The notes beneath the pieces were generated by a model, which ran no database searches, was not told where the DNA came from, and saw only the letters and a list, made by a program, of their open reading frames with translations. Source: JAHDDY01 sp964549375 (GTDB taxonomy: Bacteria > Pseudomonadota > Alphaproteobacteria > Rhodobacterales > Rhodobacteraceae). From it: a stretch of 64,000 nucleotides of DNA. Each line of letters begins with the position of its first letter. The stretch's first letter is position 1. Positions 7,714 through 16,340 of this stretch are shown here, one piece after another. Position numbers and translations under genes: made by a program. The stretch is from the NCBI GenBank assembly GCA_964549375.1, contig CAZJWF010000004.1, positions 1-64,000 on the forward strand. The letters are read 5' to 3'.

Positions 7714-9214
7714 TCCCCTCTTCATCAGCAAAAGCGTATCGTTCATGTCGTGGAATCTGATTAGGAATTTCGACCAGCGGTTCATCATCCAGCGCGTTTG
7801 CAGCGGCCGGCGATGGCTCACGACGTTTGAACTCTGGGTCTGACGACGGGTGGGCAAACATGCGACCCAAAGCGCGCAAAATAGGGCGACGCATCCACGC
7901 AAGGGTCAAACCGCCAGCGACAAAGATTGTCCCGGCAATCGCGGCAATCAATCCAATCTTTTCGTTGGGCGTGACGGGATCATCGCTCGCCAATGGGTAT
8001 TCGACAACCTGTGCCAGTGGATATGTCCCGAACAGGTCGGTCTTCGTTGTATCGGCGCGCGCCAGAGCAGAGGCGAACACGGCTTCCGCGACCTGATGAT
8101 CTCGCATCAGGCGGTCAAGCTCGGCTGAGGGAGCGGCAAGCGTTCCAACTTTCTCTCGCGCTTCGTCAAGTTGAGCCGTCATCACGTTGCGCTCTGCTGC
8201 CAATCCGTTGCGCCGGGCATCAACCTCGACCAAATTGGACAGCATGGTTTCGCGCGTGCCTCGAGTCGCAAGGTCGACGGTCCGGAATCTGTCTGCTGAC
8301 AGGCCGGTCAACGCACGGCCTCGCTGTTGCATTGCCGTGATCGTGGCTTTGTATCGGGTTGCGATGGCGGTAAAGCTGGGGTGGCGCTCACCATATCGTG
8401 CGCGGGCCTTTTCGTAGTTAATCTTGAGCACACCAACATCGTCCAGCATTGCTTGAAAAACTGGATCAGCGCGCAGCTTTAACGCTGCTGCCGCGCGGTC
8501 CGCAGTGGTTTTAAGTGACCCCTGCAGGCCAGAGACTTCACCGGACAAACGCTCCAAATCCGTATCCAGCGCTCTGATGCGTGTTTCCAGATCAGCGATC
8601 AAAACCAACGTCTCTTTGTATTCTTCAGGAGAGCGCAAGCCACTGGTATTGCGAAATTCAAGAATGGCTTGTTGTGCAGTGTTAACGGCATCTTTGTATC
8701 CTTTAATCGCATCGCGGTTGGCCGTTTCGCGGCGCGCGATGTAATCTTGGCGAAGGGCGCCCAATTCGGCATTGAAGGCATCGAGAAAAGCATTCGCGTT
8801 ATCTTCTGCACCCCCTTTTGACAGGCCGCGCAGCGAGATCATCATAAGGTTGGTTTGATCAACCAGTTTGATCTTTGGCGTCGGAAACGCCTCTGTATCC
8901 AGCGAGCGATCCATTGCTGCACGGCGGCGGACGGCATCCGTCATCATCAGTTTCCGGTAGCTTTCAACCGGGCTGAGGCGGCTGCTCGACCAAGGCGACG
9001 AAGAGTGTGTTGATGCTTGTCCGACTTCATCCAGTGTCAGCGAAGCGGTTGGGCCTTCGCCCGGTAAGATCAACGTCATGTTTGCTTCGAATTTTGGTGT
9101 CGAAAACAAGATGTAGGAAATGGCGAGGAACCAGATCGGCGCGATGGCGGCGAGGGTGACAATCGCATAGCGCAGACGTCGCCAGTTCGCCCAGTTTTTG
9201 AAAATCTGCATCAC
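7694..9214 (-). CDS. Polysaccharide chain-length determinant (Wzz/GumC family)
   Basis: A 506-residue polysaccharide co-polymerase. It has an N-terminal transmembrane helix (about 17-37), a Wzz domain, a long periplasmic coiled-coil region (about 130-370) and a second transmembrane helix (about 425-445) preceded by a proline-containing stretch. The cytoplasmic tail of about 60 residues lacks Walker motifs, so there is no built-in tyrosine kinase and none is seen elsewhere in the window. It sets chain length and bridges polymerase and outer-membrane channel. Its ATG overlaps the stop of the VanZ-Wza gene by 4 nt, and its own stop overlaps the polymerase gene. Confidence 0.85.
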   Translation of the reverse strand: MMQIFKNWANWRRLRYAIVTLAAIAPIWFLAISYILFSTPKFEANMTLILPGEGPTASLTLDEVGQASTHSSSPWSSSRLSPVESYRKLMMTDAVRRRAAMDRSLDTEAFPTPKIKLVDQTNLMMISLRGLSKGGAEDNANAFLDAFNAELGALRQDYIARRETANRDAIKGYKDAVNTAQQAILEFRNTSGLRSPEEYKETLVLIADLETRIRALDTDLERLSGEVSGLQGSLKTTADRAAAALKLRADPVFQAMLDDVGVLKINYEKARARYGERHPSFTAIATRYKATITAMQQRGRALTGLSADRFRTVDLATRGTRETMLSNLVEVDARRNGLAAERNVMTAQLDEAREKVGTLAAPSAELDRLMRDHQVAEAVFASALARADTTKTDLFGTYPLAQVVEYPLASDDPVTPNEKIGLIAAIAGTIFVAGGLTLAWMRRPILRALGRMFAHPSSDPEFKRREPSPAAANALDDEPLVEIPNQIPRHERYAFADEEGNGRDSA

Positions 9215-10707
9215 AGACCTCCGGCGAACGGAAGTGGCGACAGGATTTCGATGAAGCTGCGTGCAACATCACGGGCATTCGTGACTTTGCTGTCGTAGCA
9301 GGCAATTGCATCGCCCGGCATCAGAACAGGATCATGCGAGTCTCTATCGGCGCGACGTACCAAATCCTCAATCGCCCGCTCAATCACTTCAGTTTCGCGC
9401 GTCATGGGGTTTTTTGAAATCAAGACAGCAACTCGCGAGGCGTTTGTCGCATGGGTGCCGCCAACACAGTTCATTCGTACCAATACTTGCAGCAATCGCG
9501 TGCCATAGCGCACCTCGCGCACATCATCATCAATGGCGGATTGTGCATTGCTGAAAGCGGGCGTGGTTAGATTGGACAGATGAACCTTGATTCCCTTTCG
9601 CGTTGCAACGGTTGGACGGGCGAGGCCCGGCTGAAAACATCCCAATGACGGAACGTGGACTTCATCACCCGGCTGGAGCATGGGATCATGAAATGTCTTG
9701 TTGCTCATGGCCCCAACGAGATTGACACGCCAAACCTTGCCTGCACGTTTGACCAAGATATTTTGTAGTTCCGCATCGGGGCGAAGGCCGGCAGAAGCTC
9801 GGAGCGCAGCCGTCAGGCCGAACCGATGTGCGGCATCCCCTGCGGCGTCTTGGCGAAATGGGTCGCGATCCTCAGCAGTGCGAGCGGCGACGTCGACTGT
9901 ACCGGGCTCAAACACGGCACCATCGACATGAACGCGAACGGCACTGCGCTCCAAAGCGTTGACCGAAACAGCGGGGAGGGGGGCGCGATATAATCCTTGA
10001 TCAATCAGCGCGGAGCGAACTGCTTGCGCCAACGCATCGGGCGAGTGACCTTGAGCTTGAACCGGAGCGAGGTGTGGCAAATGCAAGGCACCGTCGGCTT
10101 CGATCTCAAATGTCCCAGACAGCAATTCGTCATCGCCGACCTTGACCCGGATCAGGTCACCGGTTCCGAGTGCGCCTTGTTGGTTTTGGCGTGGTAAGAT
10201 CGGGTATTGGCTGTATTCGTCGTGAGGGCGACACCTTGACAACGCCTCTTGCTCTCTGTCGGAGAAGCGAGGTGCGTTTTCGCTGTTGTGGCGAATGTCG
10301 CGATAGGCGTGTTGATAGCCGTCTCCATCACCGACATTTTGGATATTTTCGGGTGTAGGCATCGCGCCGCACCCGGCGACTGCCAATGTGCCAAAGATAA
10401 AGACGACGGGCGTGACTGCCCGCCAGAATGAAACGACTGCAATCCCAACCGTATTGGCAATAAGGTCGTCCACTGACACGGAACGATCCGGCGTGAAGCC
10501 CTGAGCCAACTCAATTGCCAAACCCAACGCAAAAATCGCGATCGCGACGGCAACGCTTCGGGCAGGCCAGTTCATCCGCGCAAACGCGGTCAAAGAACCG
10601 TAGGCAAGCGCATGACCGAGCCAATCAGGAATCTCGCCGACAGGAACGCTTTGTGGGCAAAGGGAGAGGAAGGCGATCCCGATCAGGAAGGTAATGAGCG
10701 TAGGCAT
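9211..10707 (-). CDS. VanZ-like membrane domain fused to Wza-type polysaccharide export protein
   Basis: A 498-residue fusion. Residues 1-95 match VanZ family proteins (DWLGHALAYGSLTAFA; ELAQGF; VDDLIANTVG) and are mostly membrane helices. Residues 100-113 look like a lipoprotein signal with lipobox LAVAGC (Cys113). From about 175 onward come the Poly_export domain (GTGDLIRVKVGDDELLSGTF) and SLBB-like repeats of an outer-membrane polysaccharide channel. No ATG, GTG or TTG lies in frame between the VanZ part and the lipobox, so a separate Wza start is not evident. The ATG has GGAG upstream and a sigma54 promoter about 36 bp away. How one chain serves both membranes is unclear; cleavage at the lipobox is one possibility. 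Confidence 0.8.
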   Translation of the reverse strand: MPTLITFLIGIAFLSLCPQSVPVGEIPDWLGHALAYGSLTAFARMNWPARSVAVAIAIFALGLAIELAQGFTPDRSVSVDDLIANTVGIAVVSFWRAVTPVVFIFGTLAVAGCGAMPTPENIQNVGDGDGYQHAYRDIRHNSENAPRFSDREQEALSRCRPHDEYSQYPILPRQNQQGALGTGDLIRVKVGDDELLSGTFEIEADGALHLPHLAPVQAQGHSPDALAQAVRSALIDQGLYRAPLPAVSVNALERSAVRVHVDGAVFEPGTVDVAARTAEDRDPFRQDAAGDAAHRFGLTAALRASAGLRPDAELQNILVKRAGKVWRVNLVGAMSNKTFHDPMLQPGDEVHVPSLGCFQPGLARPTVATRKGIKVHLSNLTTPAFSNAQSAIDDDVREVRYGTRLLQVLVRMNCVGGTHATNASRVAVLISKNPMTRETEVIERAIEDLVRRADRDSHDPVLMPGDAIACYDSKVTNARDVARSFIEILSPLPFAGGL

Positions 10708-10742
10708 GGCGGACTCCGGTAAAGAAGGTTTCCTTCACCGTC

Positions 10743-10757
10743 GCAATCCACAAACCA
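10743..10757 (-). promoter_or_regulatory. Sigma54 -24/-12 promoter of the export/Wzz/Wzy operon
   Basis: Minus-strand TGGTTTGTGGATTGC has GG and GC separated by exactly 10 bp, with TGG, G and TTGC of the RpoN consensus TGGCACG-N4-TTGC. Predicted start is near 10731, 24 nt before the VanZ-Wza ATG. Enhancer-like repeats lie about 70-105 bp upstream. Confidence 0.6.
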
Positions 10758-10809
10758 GAATCTATGTTGTTGATTTTATTTCATTTAAATTTTCGATAAC
10801 CAAGAAGGT

Positions 10810-10854
10810 TTGCGAAATGCAATCGCGAAATGCCGCCGGATTCGCATTACGCAA
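10810..10854. promoter_or_regulatory. TTGC-N5-GCAA repeat cluster 1 (candidate enhancer sites)
   Basis: TTGC-GAAAT-GCAA at 10810-10822 and TCGC-ATTAC-GCAA at 10842-10854 are centred 32 bp apart, about three helical turns. A weaker copy TCGC-GAAAT-GCCG lies between them at 10823. The second site reaches into the 3' end of the response regulator gene. Position and spacing suit an NtrC-type activator acting on the promoter at 10743-10757. Confidence 0.5.
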
Positions 10855-12277
10855 TCGCGTCGCGTTCTGCCCATCCCTCTCTTTTCCGATAAATGGTCGA
10901 GGGACTCACATTCAGAATGCGGGCTGCTTTCGGTACGCTGCCGCCGCAGGAATCAATGGTCGCTTCGATCAAGGCGCGTTCGACTTCCGCCAATTCCTCG
11001 CCAATTAATGTCGATACCCGACTTGCGAGCGAGGGCGCCGAATCTGTCAAAACTGGTTCGTCGGCCGAAACCGGCGAGGCGGTCGCAACGGGTGCGGGCA
11101 TTGCACCGGTATCGACCTCGGGCGGCAACATATCGGCGGTCACGAGATTACCATCATGGACGGCGGCAATCATTCGGATCAGGTTTTCGAGCTGCCGAAC
11201 ATTTCCGGGCCAACGCATTGCCATGAGCTGTGCCGTCGCTGCGGCATCAAAGTCCTCTAGCGCCTTGTCTTCTTCTTTCGCAAAATTTTTCAGGAAATGC
11301 CGTGCTAACAGCATCACGTCTGAATCGCGCTCGCGCAGCGGGGGTAAGTGAACCGGGACAACATGGAGCCGAAAGAACAAGTCCTCTCGAAAACGTCCGG
11401 CGCGAACTTCTGTTGCAGGGTCGCGGTTCGTTGCACAAACAATCCGAACATCAACAGGAACGGGGCGTGTCGCGCCTACTGGTGTCACGGTTGCCGTTTG
11501 TAAAAACCGTAACAGCTTGGTCTGAAGGTTGAGATCCATCTCGCAAATTTCGTCGAGAAACAGCGTCCCTCCATCTGCTGCCCGCGCTGCACCCAATTTG
11601 TCAGCAATGGCACCGGTGAACGACCCTTTCAGGTGCCCGAACACCTCCGACTCCATCAGTTCTGCGGGGATCGCACCGCAGTTCAATGCGATGAAGGGCT
11701 TCTTCGCGCGATTGCTGACCTGATGGATCGCTTGCGCGCAAACCTCTTTGCCCGTCCCGCTCTCTCCGGTGATGAACACCGTGGCTGTGGAACTGCCCAG
11801 CCGCTCGATGCGCTGGTAAACTGTTTTCATCGAAGCTGCGTTGCCGACAAAGCCCTGGAAACCCTTCGACGCTTTGGCGTTCGTTTTCGATTTGGCTGGC
11901 TTTGCTTTTTTCTTCGCTTCGGCAGCATTTCGCGCGGCTGCAACAAACACTGTCTCTGAAAATGGCTTCACCATAAAATCAAAAGCACCAAGTCGCATCG
12001 CTTCAACCGCGCGATTGATTGACCCGTCGGCGGTGATAACCACTGTACGCGTTTCAGGCGCGACGCGAGCGGCAAGTTCCAACAGCTCTAATCCGCTCCC
12101 ATCGGGTAGCATGAGATCAAGGAGAACGACGTCATGATCGCCGGACTCGATACCTGCACGGCCCGCTTCGGCGGTTCCCGCGATGGTGACGGAGAACCCG
12201 TCGCGTTCCAAAAGTTTACGATACAACATCGCCATTGATGGCGTGTCTTCGACGAGAAGGGCGCGATATTCAGCCAT
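10847..12277 (-). CDS. Sigma54-dependent NtrC-family response regulator of the polysaccharide locus
   Basis: 476 residues: receiver domain 5-120 (phospho-acceptor Asp54 in VLLDLMLPDG, Lys104), AAA+ domain about 140-375 with Walker A GESGTGKE, the sigma54 contact loop as GSFTGA (variant of GAFTGA) and Walker B GGTLFLDE, then a Fis-type helix-turn-helix near 440-470 (PKAARILNVSPSTIYRK). It activates RpoN promoters when phosphorylated. It overlaps the hybrid kinase stop by one base (TGATG), so its phosphate source is very likely that kinase's relay. Nearby RpoN promoters with shared TTGC-N5-GCAA repeats are probable targets, including that of its own operon. Confidence 0.92.
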   Translation of the reverse strand: MAEYRALLVEDTPSMAMLYRKLLERDGFSVTIAGTAEAGRAGIESGDHDVVLLDLMLPDGSGLELLELAARVAPETRTVVITADGSINRAVEAMRLGAFDFMVKPFSETVFVAAARNAAEAKKKAKPAKSKTNAKASKGFQGFVGNAASMKTVYQRIERLGSSTATVFITGESGTGKEVCAQAIHQVSNRAKKPFIALNCGAIPAELMESEVFGHLKGSFTGAIADKLGAARAADGGTLFLDEICEMDLNLQTKLLRFLQTATVTPVGATRPVPVDVRIVCATNRDPATEVRAGRFREDLFFRLHVVPVHLPPLRERDSDVMLLARHFLKNFAKEEDKALEDFDAAATAQLMAMRWPGNVRQLENLIRMIAAVHDGNLVTADMLPPEVDTGAMPAPVATASPVSADEPVLTDSAPSLASRVSTLIGEELAEVERALIEATIDSCGGSVPKAARILNVSPSTIYRKREGWAERDAIA

Positions 12278-14154
12278 CAGGAAGCCTCCAAGAAGTCGTC
12301 GAATGCAGCGATAGTATCGCGAAGAACCGTTTCAAACGCGCAACGGCACGCTTCTGTTTTTTCATTCAGCCCGTTATGGGCGGCAGAGTTCAGATTTTCG
12401 GCGGCTTGTTGAGCCGATGTCGCACCCAGCGTTCCCGTCAGGCTGATCGCGATATGTGTTGCCCTTCGCAGGCTTTCATCGGTTCGGTTCTCATCCGCCA
12501 CGCTAGTAAGAATTCCCTGCATGTCTTTGCGGAACTCTTCAGACAGTATTTCGAAGTCTTCTGAACCGAGCGTATCGCGCAAGCCGGTTAGGCGGTCGAA
12601 ATCGACGACTTTTTTGTCGTCGACTTTTTGGTTTGGCGGCGGTTGTCGCGTGCTACCCAAAACGCCACCGAGTACTTTGGCGAAGTCATCGGGGCCAGAC
12701 ACGGGTTTGGTTAGGATCGAGTTTGCGCCAGATGCTAAGATCTCTTCTCGCTGCGAACGGATCGCGAAGGCGGTAAAGGCGATAATCGGTGCAAGTGCAT
12801 TCGGTCCATCGCCAGAGCGAAGACGGCGGATCGCGTCTTTGCCATTCAACTTTGGCAGGTCGATGTCCATGAAGATCGCATCAAAGCCTATCTTCTCGGC
12901 GGTCTCGACCCCGGAAAGTCCATCCTCGCATAGCGAGACATCGCACCCAATCTTCTCCAGCATTTTTGCGGCGACAAGTCGGTTGGTTGCATTGTCTTCG
13001 ACGAGCAAGACGGCGGTCCCGTCGAAGTGTTGAGGCATTGGCTCTGACGGTAACGGGGCTTCGAGCCGGCATTCATTGAAACCCACGACAATCTGGGCAC
13101 CCTTGTCGGGGGTTGAATTGAGTTCGATATGGCCGTCCATCGCTTCGGTGATTGTTTTGACGATGGCGAGTCCCAGCCCTGATCCGTCTGAAGATTGTCC
13201 TGTTGGGCGAACGAAGGGATCAAAAGCAGTTTCGAGGGCAGCGTCACTGAACCCCTGACCTTGATCCGCGACGGTAATGCGTAGCCCGTTCAAGCCTTGA
13301 GGTTCGATTGTGAGCGCCAGCTTCGTTCCAGGCGCGTATTTTACCGCATTCGAAATCAGATTAGATACGATTTGCCGCAAACGGAATTCGTCGAGCATCA
13401 CACGTCGGGGCGCATCTTTTGCAATTTCGATCGACATGGTGACATCGGCCTTTGCCAGCCTCGTCTCCCATGCTTGAGATATTTCAGCGATGAAGTCCTC
13501 GATCAACAGCGGTGCGGCGGAAACCTCGATTTCTCCAGCTTCCAGCCTCGCTAGGTCCAGCGTGTCACTTAGCAAGCGCCGCAAAGAACGCGCGCCGTCT
13601 TCAATACCGCCAAAAATTTCCTGTTCTTCTTGTGTCAGCCGATGACGATCCAGCAGTGCGAGGTTGCCGATGACACCGCCAAGCGCGTTTCGCATGTCAT
13701 GTGCGACCATCGAGACAACGAAAGACTTTGCCGCATTCGCCTTTTCTGCACGGTCCCGCGCCGATCTGATTTCTTCTTCCCTCATTCGCCGCTCACTGAG
13801 GTCGCGAAGGAAGGATAGGAAGATCGTCTTCCCATCGAGTTGCAGGATCGACAGGCCAAGTTCGACCGGCACGTCATGTCCGTCGCGGTGCAGCGCCTCG
13901 ATCTCAACTTTTCCACCGATCAGTTTACGTTCACCGGTTTCGAGGAACCGTTTCATTCCAGCGTGATGCGCCGCGCGATACCTCTCTGGCACGATCAACT
14001 CGGCCATCGGTTGTCCCTCGGCCTCTGCGCAGGTATATCCAAATAACTCTTCTGCCTCGGCATTGAAGCCCACGATCTCTCCCTGACTGTCGACTGCGAC
14101 GACGGCGTCAAGTGCGGTATCGCAAATGGCATTCAGGCTGGATTTAAGGCTCAT
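12277..14154 (-). CDS. Hybrid histidine kinase: PAS-HisKA-HATPase-REC-Hpt
   Basis: A 625-residue soluble hybrid kinase without membrane helices. A PAS domain spans about 5-125. The phospho-His is His152 in AHDMRNALGG. The ATP-binding domain has the N box NLISNAVKY, ADQGQGF and GSGLGLAIV. The receiver (about 380-500) has Asp430 and Lys483. A C-terminal Hpt-like domain carries His567 in THIAISLTGTLGA; the usual Lys and Gly after the His are replaced. All elements of a His-Asp-His relay to the adjacent response regulator are therefore present. It sits 12 nt after the preceding kinase gene and one base overlapping the regulator gene. Confidence 0.9.
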   Translation of the reverse strand: MSLKSSLNAICDTALDAVVAVDSQGEIVGFNAEAEELFGYTCAEAEGQPMAELIVPERYRAAHHAGMKRFLETGERKLIGGKVEIEALHRDGHDVPVELGLSILQLDGKTIFLSFLRDLSERRMREEEIRSARDRAEKANAAKSFVVSMVAHDMRNALGGVIGNLALLDRHRLTQEEQEIFGGIEDGARSLRRLLSDTLDLARLEAGEIEVSAAPLLIEDFIAEISQAWETRLAKADVTMSIEIAKDAPRRVMLDEFRLRQIVSNLISNAVKYAPGTKLALTIEPQGLNGLRITVADQGQGFSDAALETAFDPFVRPTGQSSDGSGLGLAIVKTITEAMDGHIELNSTPDKGAQIVVGFNECRLEAPLPSEPMPQHFDGTAVLLVEDNATNRLVAAKMLEKIGCDVSLCEDGLSGVETAEKIGFDAIFMDIDLPKLNGKDAIRRLRSGDGPNALAPIIAFTAFAIRSQREEILASGANSILTKPVSGPDDFAKVLGGVLGSTRQPPPNQKVDDKKVVDFDRLTGLRDTLGSEDFEILSEEFRKDMQGILTSVADENRTDESLRRATHIAISLTGTLGATSAQQAAENLNSAAHNGLNEKTEACRCAFETVLRDTIAAFDDFLEAS

Positions 14155-14166
14155 CAGACTAATCCT

Positions 14167-15675
14167 TTATGCCGCTATCGGTGGATTGGAGAGCGCGCTT
14201 GCCACAGCGTCGCTTAGGTCATTTGGGCTGTGTAAAACGGCGTCGAATTCCGCCGCTAAATCCGTTGGTCCGCATGCGATAATTCGACTATTGGGGAATG
14301 TTTCTCGCAGATAGGTGCGCTCAGTTTCGTCAAGGACCGGGTCCGTCAAGATGATCTGAAAATCGTTTTCGTCAGCTTCGGCTATCGCGATGCCGCGCGC
14401 ATTCAACAATTTTTTATATAGCCCTGCCATCGACGTGGAGCTGAGCGAAAGACGGGCTTTAGGCGCGATCCGCGATATAGGCATCGACAATTGCCATCCG
14501 CTCTCTGTCCGATTCAATGCACCGCCACTGGATTCGAGTAATCCGCGTGCGAGAGTTTCACCGAAGGCTTCGGACGGTGTCTCTGTATCGCTCGAAGCGA
14601 TTAAGACGATCATTTCAACATCGATCTTGATTTCGAGCAGCAACTCAGTCGCGCCCCCACGTTGCAAGACGCTGCGGAGGAGGTGGGATGTCGCATTGTT
14701 CAGTCGCGTGACGTCGCCCTCTGCATAGGCTGGAGCGCCGTCGATCTTAACGGTTAAGTTTGCGCCTCGTCGCGACAACTCGCTGGCAAGGATAACCTTT
14801 TGTGCCGAGGCAATATCGAGCGAACTAAAGACCGTTTGCACGGCGGGTACGCCATCATCTGCACCTAGCGTCAATGCGTCGGTTAGAACGTCAGAAAGGC
14901 GATGGGCAGAACCGCTGGCTTCGTCGAGTAGGCGCACACGGTTTGCCCCGGCGGGTAAGTCTCGCAACAGGTTTAGTGCTCCCAGAAGTCCATTTAGCGG
15001 GGTTCGCAGCTCATGGCTCATCATCGAGAAAAACCGCGCTTTGCTCTCGCTCGCCTCCCGCGCAGTCCGGGCCAGCGCAGCGCTTCGTTTGGCGTGACGG
15101 TGAAATATAAAGGCCGTCCCGATGGCAAGGAGGAGCGAAAGAAAGACGGCACCGGCCGTCATCAACAAGCCGCGCCGCATGTCTTCGCGAATATCGGCAA
15201 AACGTGCCTCGTCGGTGTGCAGTACATCGATAGTTGCGCGGCGTACCGCCGCTGACGATTGTGCGAGCCGATCGCCGATCTCTTTGGCCAGCGCCCCATC
15301 ATTCCTCAACGATTGAACAGCCGGATCGAGTTCCCGCAGAGTTGTCATCAGATCGTCAATTGTCGCGCGCACTGATTCTTTACGAATGAGGCGCTTTCCG
15401 ACATCGCCCGTGCGAAACAGCTCAAGGCGGCTCCACAAAATATCGAAACGACGGCGAACCATCTTACCTTCGTCCCGTGGATCGAGCGCGTGGCGAGCAA
15501 TGGCGACTTGCAAAGCGTTAAACTCGCGCTCGACTTGAGCAGCGGACCAGAAGACGTTTTCTTTTGATGTTCCGTGCAACGCGGCCAGATCGGCGCGCAC
15601 AATTGCAACCCCGACAATGATCAGGCTGACGAGGGCCGCGATAATTAGGCCAAATCCGAAGGGTAGCGCTCTCAT
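14167..15675 (-). CDS. Membrane histidine kinase with degenerate ATPase and receiver domains
   Basis: 502 residues from the ATG at 15675, which overlaps the upstream stop as ATGA; an in-frame ATG at 15708 is less likely. Two membrane helices (about 8-28 and 172-192) flank a helical periplasmic sensor. A HisKA domain with a good H box, MSHELRTPLNG (His221), follows. The region where the N and G boxes should be (DVTRLNNATSHLLRSVLQRG onward) lacks NLxxNAxKF, DxGxG and GxGLG. The last 100 residues resemble a receiver without the acidic pocket. It may sense a signal and pass it to the downstream kinase rather than phosphorylate by itself; that is inference. Confidence 0.78.
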   Translation of the reverse strand: MRALPFGFGLIIAALVSLIIVGVAIVRADLAALHGTSKENVFWSAAQVEREFNALQVAIARHALDPRDEGKMVRRRFDILWSRLELFRTGDVGKRLIRKESVRATIDDLMTTLRELDPAVQSLRNDGALAKEIGDRLAQSSAAVRRATIDVLHTDEARFADIREDMRRGLLMTAGAVFLSLLLAIGTAFIFHRHAKRSAALARTAREASESKARFFSMMSHELRTPLNGLLGALNLLRDLPAGANRVRLLDEASGSAHRLSDVLTDALTLGADDGVPAVQTVFSSLDIASAQKVILASELSRRGANLTVKIDGAPAYAEGDVTRLNNATSHLLRSVLQRGGATELLLEIKIDVEMIVLIASSDTETPSEAFGETLARGLLESSGGALNRTESGWQLSMPISRIAPKARLSLSSTSMAGLYKKLLNARGIAIAEADENDFQIILTDPVLDETERTYLRETFPNSRIIACGPTDLAAEFDAVLHSPNDLSDAVASALSNPPIAA

Positions 15676-16139
15676 TCGAGTTTCAATTCGACAAGTTGCC
15701 AGATCCAACGCGCGTTGATTTCTGGGTCATTTAACTCGGTGTGATCATCGCGCGGATAGACGACCCATAACGGTCCCTTGTCTCGCAAGGTTAGGCGCTT
15801 GCCGTTCATTTCGGTAGCGAGGATGACTTTGTATTTGGTGATGTCGGTGGCGGGGATCGCGACGGAATAGTCGTTCGCCGCAGTCGCGCGGATTGTCTCA
15901 ACAGACGCGATGTCCAGACCGGCGCTTTCGATGACGTCTTTGATCAGCGGCCCCTGAAAACGGTTCGCACCATCGGTCCAATCGGTACTGGTGGTGTGCT
16001 CGACAGTTTTGACGGCGTTGAACTGTTCGCCGGAAATCTCGATGGATTTATTGCCCGCGTGGATGGTCAGCATCGTTTCGGCCCAGACCGGAGCCGTAAA
16101 AAAGGAATATAAAAGAAGGGTGGCGACAAGTCGTCTCAT
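15672..16139 (-). CDS. Periplasmic molybdopterin-binding-fold protein, first gene of the signalling operon
   Basis: 155 residues with a signal peptide ending VWAET. The remainder resembles the small oxidoreductase molybdopterin-binding fold (PF00174-like): FQGPLIKDVIESAGLD, the stretch ATAANDYSVAIPATDI, LTLRDKGPLWVVYPRDD, and the end RWIWQLVELKL. The cofactor-ligating Cys of sulfite-oxidase-type enzymes is not visible, so it is probably a binding protein rather than an enzyme. It is co-transcribed with and overlaps the membrane kinase gene, which suggests it is that kinase's periplasmic ligand-binding partner. A sigma54 promoter lies 52 bp upstream. Confidence 0.72.
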   Translation of the reverse strand: MRRLVATLLLYSFFTAPVWAETMLTIHAGNKSIEISGEQFNAVKTVEHTTSTDWTDGANRFQGPLIKDVIESAGLDIASVETIRATAANDYSVAIPATDITKYKVILATEMNGKRLTLRDKGPLWVVYPRDDHTELNDPEINARWIWQLVELKLE

Positions 16140-16190
16140 GGCGATTTTCCTTCATCTGTCCGCTTCGAGTTCGAGGCTGACAGAGCAATA

Positions 16191-16205
16191 GCAAAGCTTG
16201 CGCCA
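16191..16205 (-). promoter_or_regulatory. Sigma54 -24/-12 promoter of the signalling operon
   Basis: Minus-strand TGGCGCAAGCTTTGC matches TGGCACG-N4-TTGC with GG and GC 10 bp apart, followed by T. It is the best RpoN match in the window. Predicted start is near 16179, 40 nt before the ATG at 16139. It implies autoregulation of the response regulator. Confidence 0.68.
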
Positions 16206-16236
16206 TGTATTTACGTCGTAAATTGCGAAGAATTCG

Positions 16237-16279
16237 TTGCGAAATGCGAAGATGCCGCGTCAATTTTAGCAAAATGCAA
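16237..16279. promoter_or_regulatory. TTGC-N5-GCAA repeat cluster 2
   Basis: TTGC-GAAAT-GCGA at 16237-16249 and TAGC-AAAAT-GCAA at 16267-16279, centred 30 bp apart, about 50 and 80 bp upstream of the -12 element at 16191. A further half site TTGCGAAG begins at 16223. Confidence 0.5.
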
Positions 16280-16340
16280 AGGACGGTGCTGGGCGCAGGT
16301 AAGGGTTGGCCTTGCCCCTCCCCGCCCTACCGTCGTTGAG

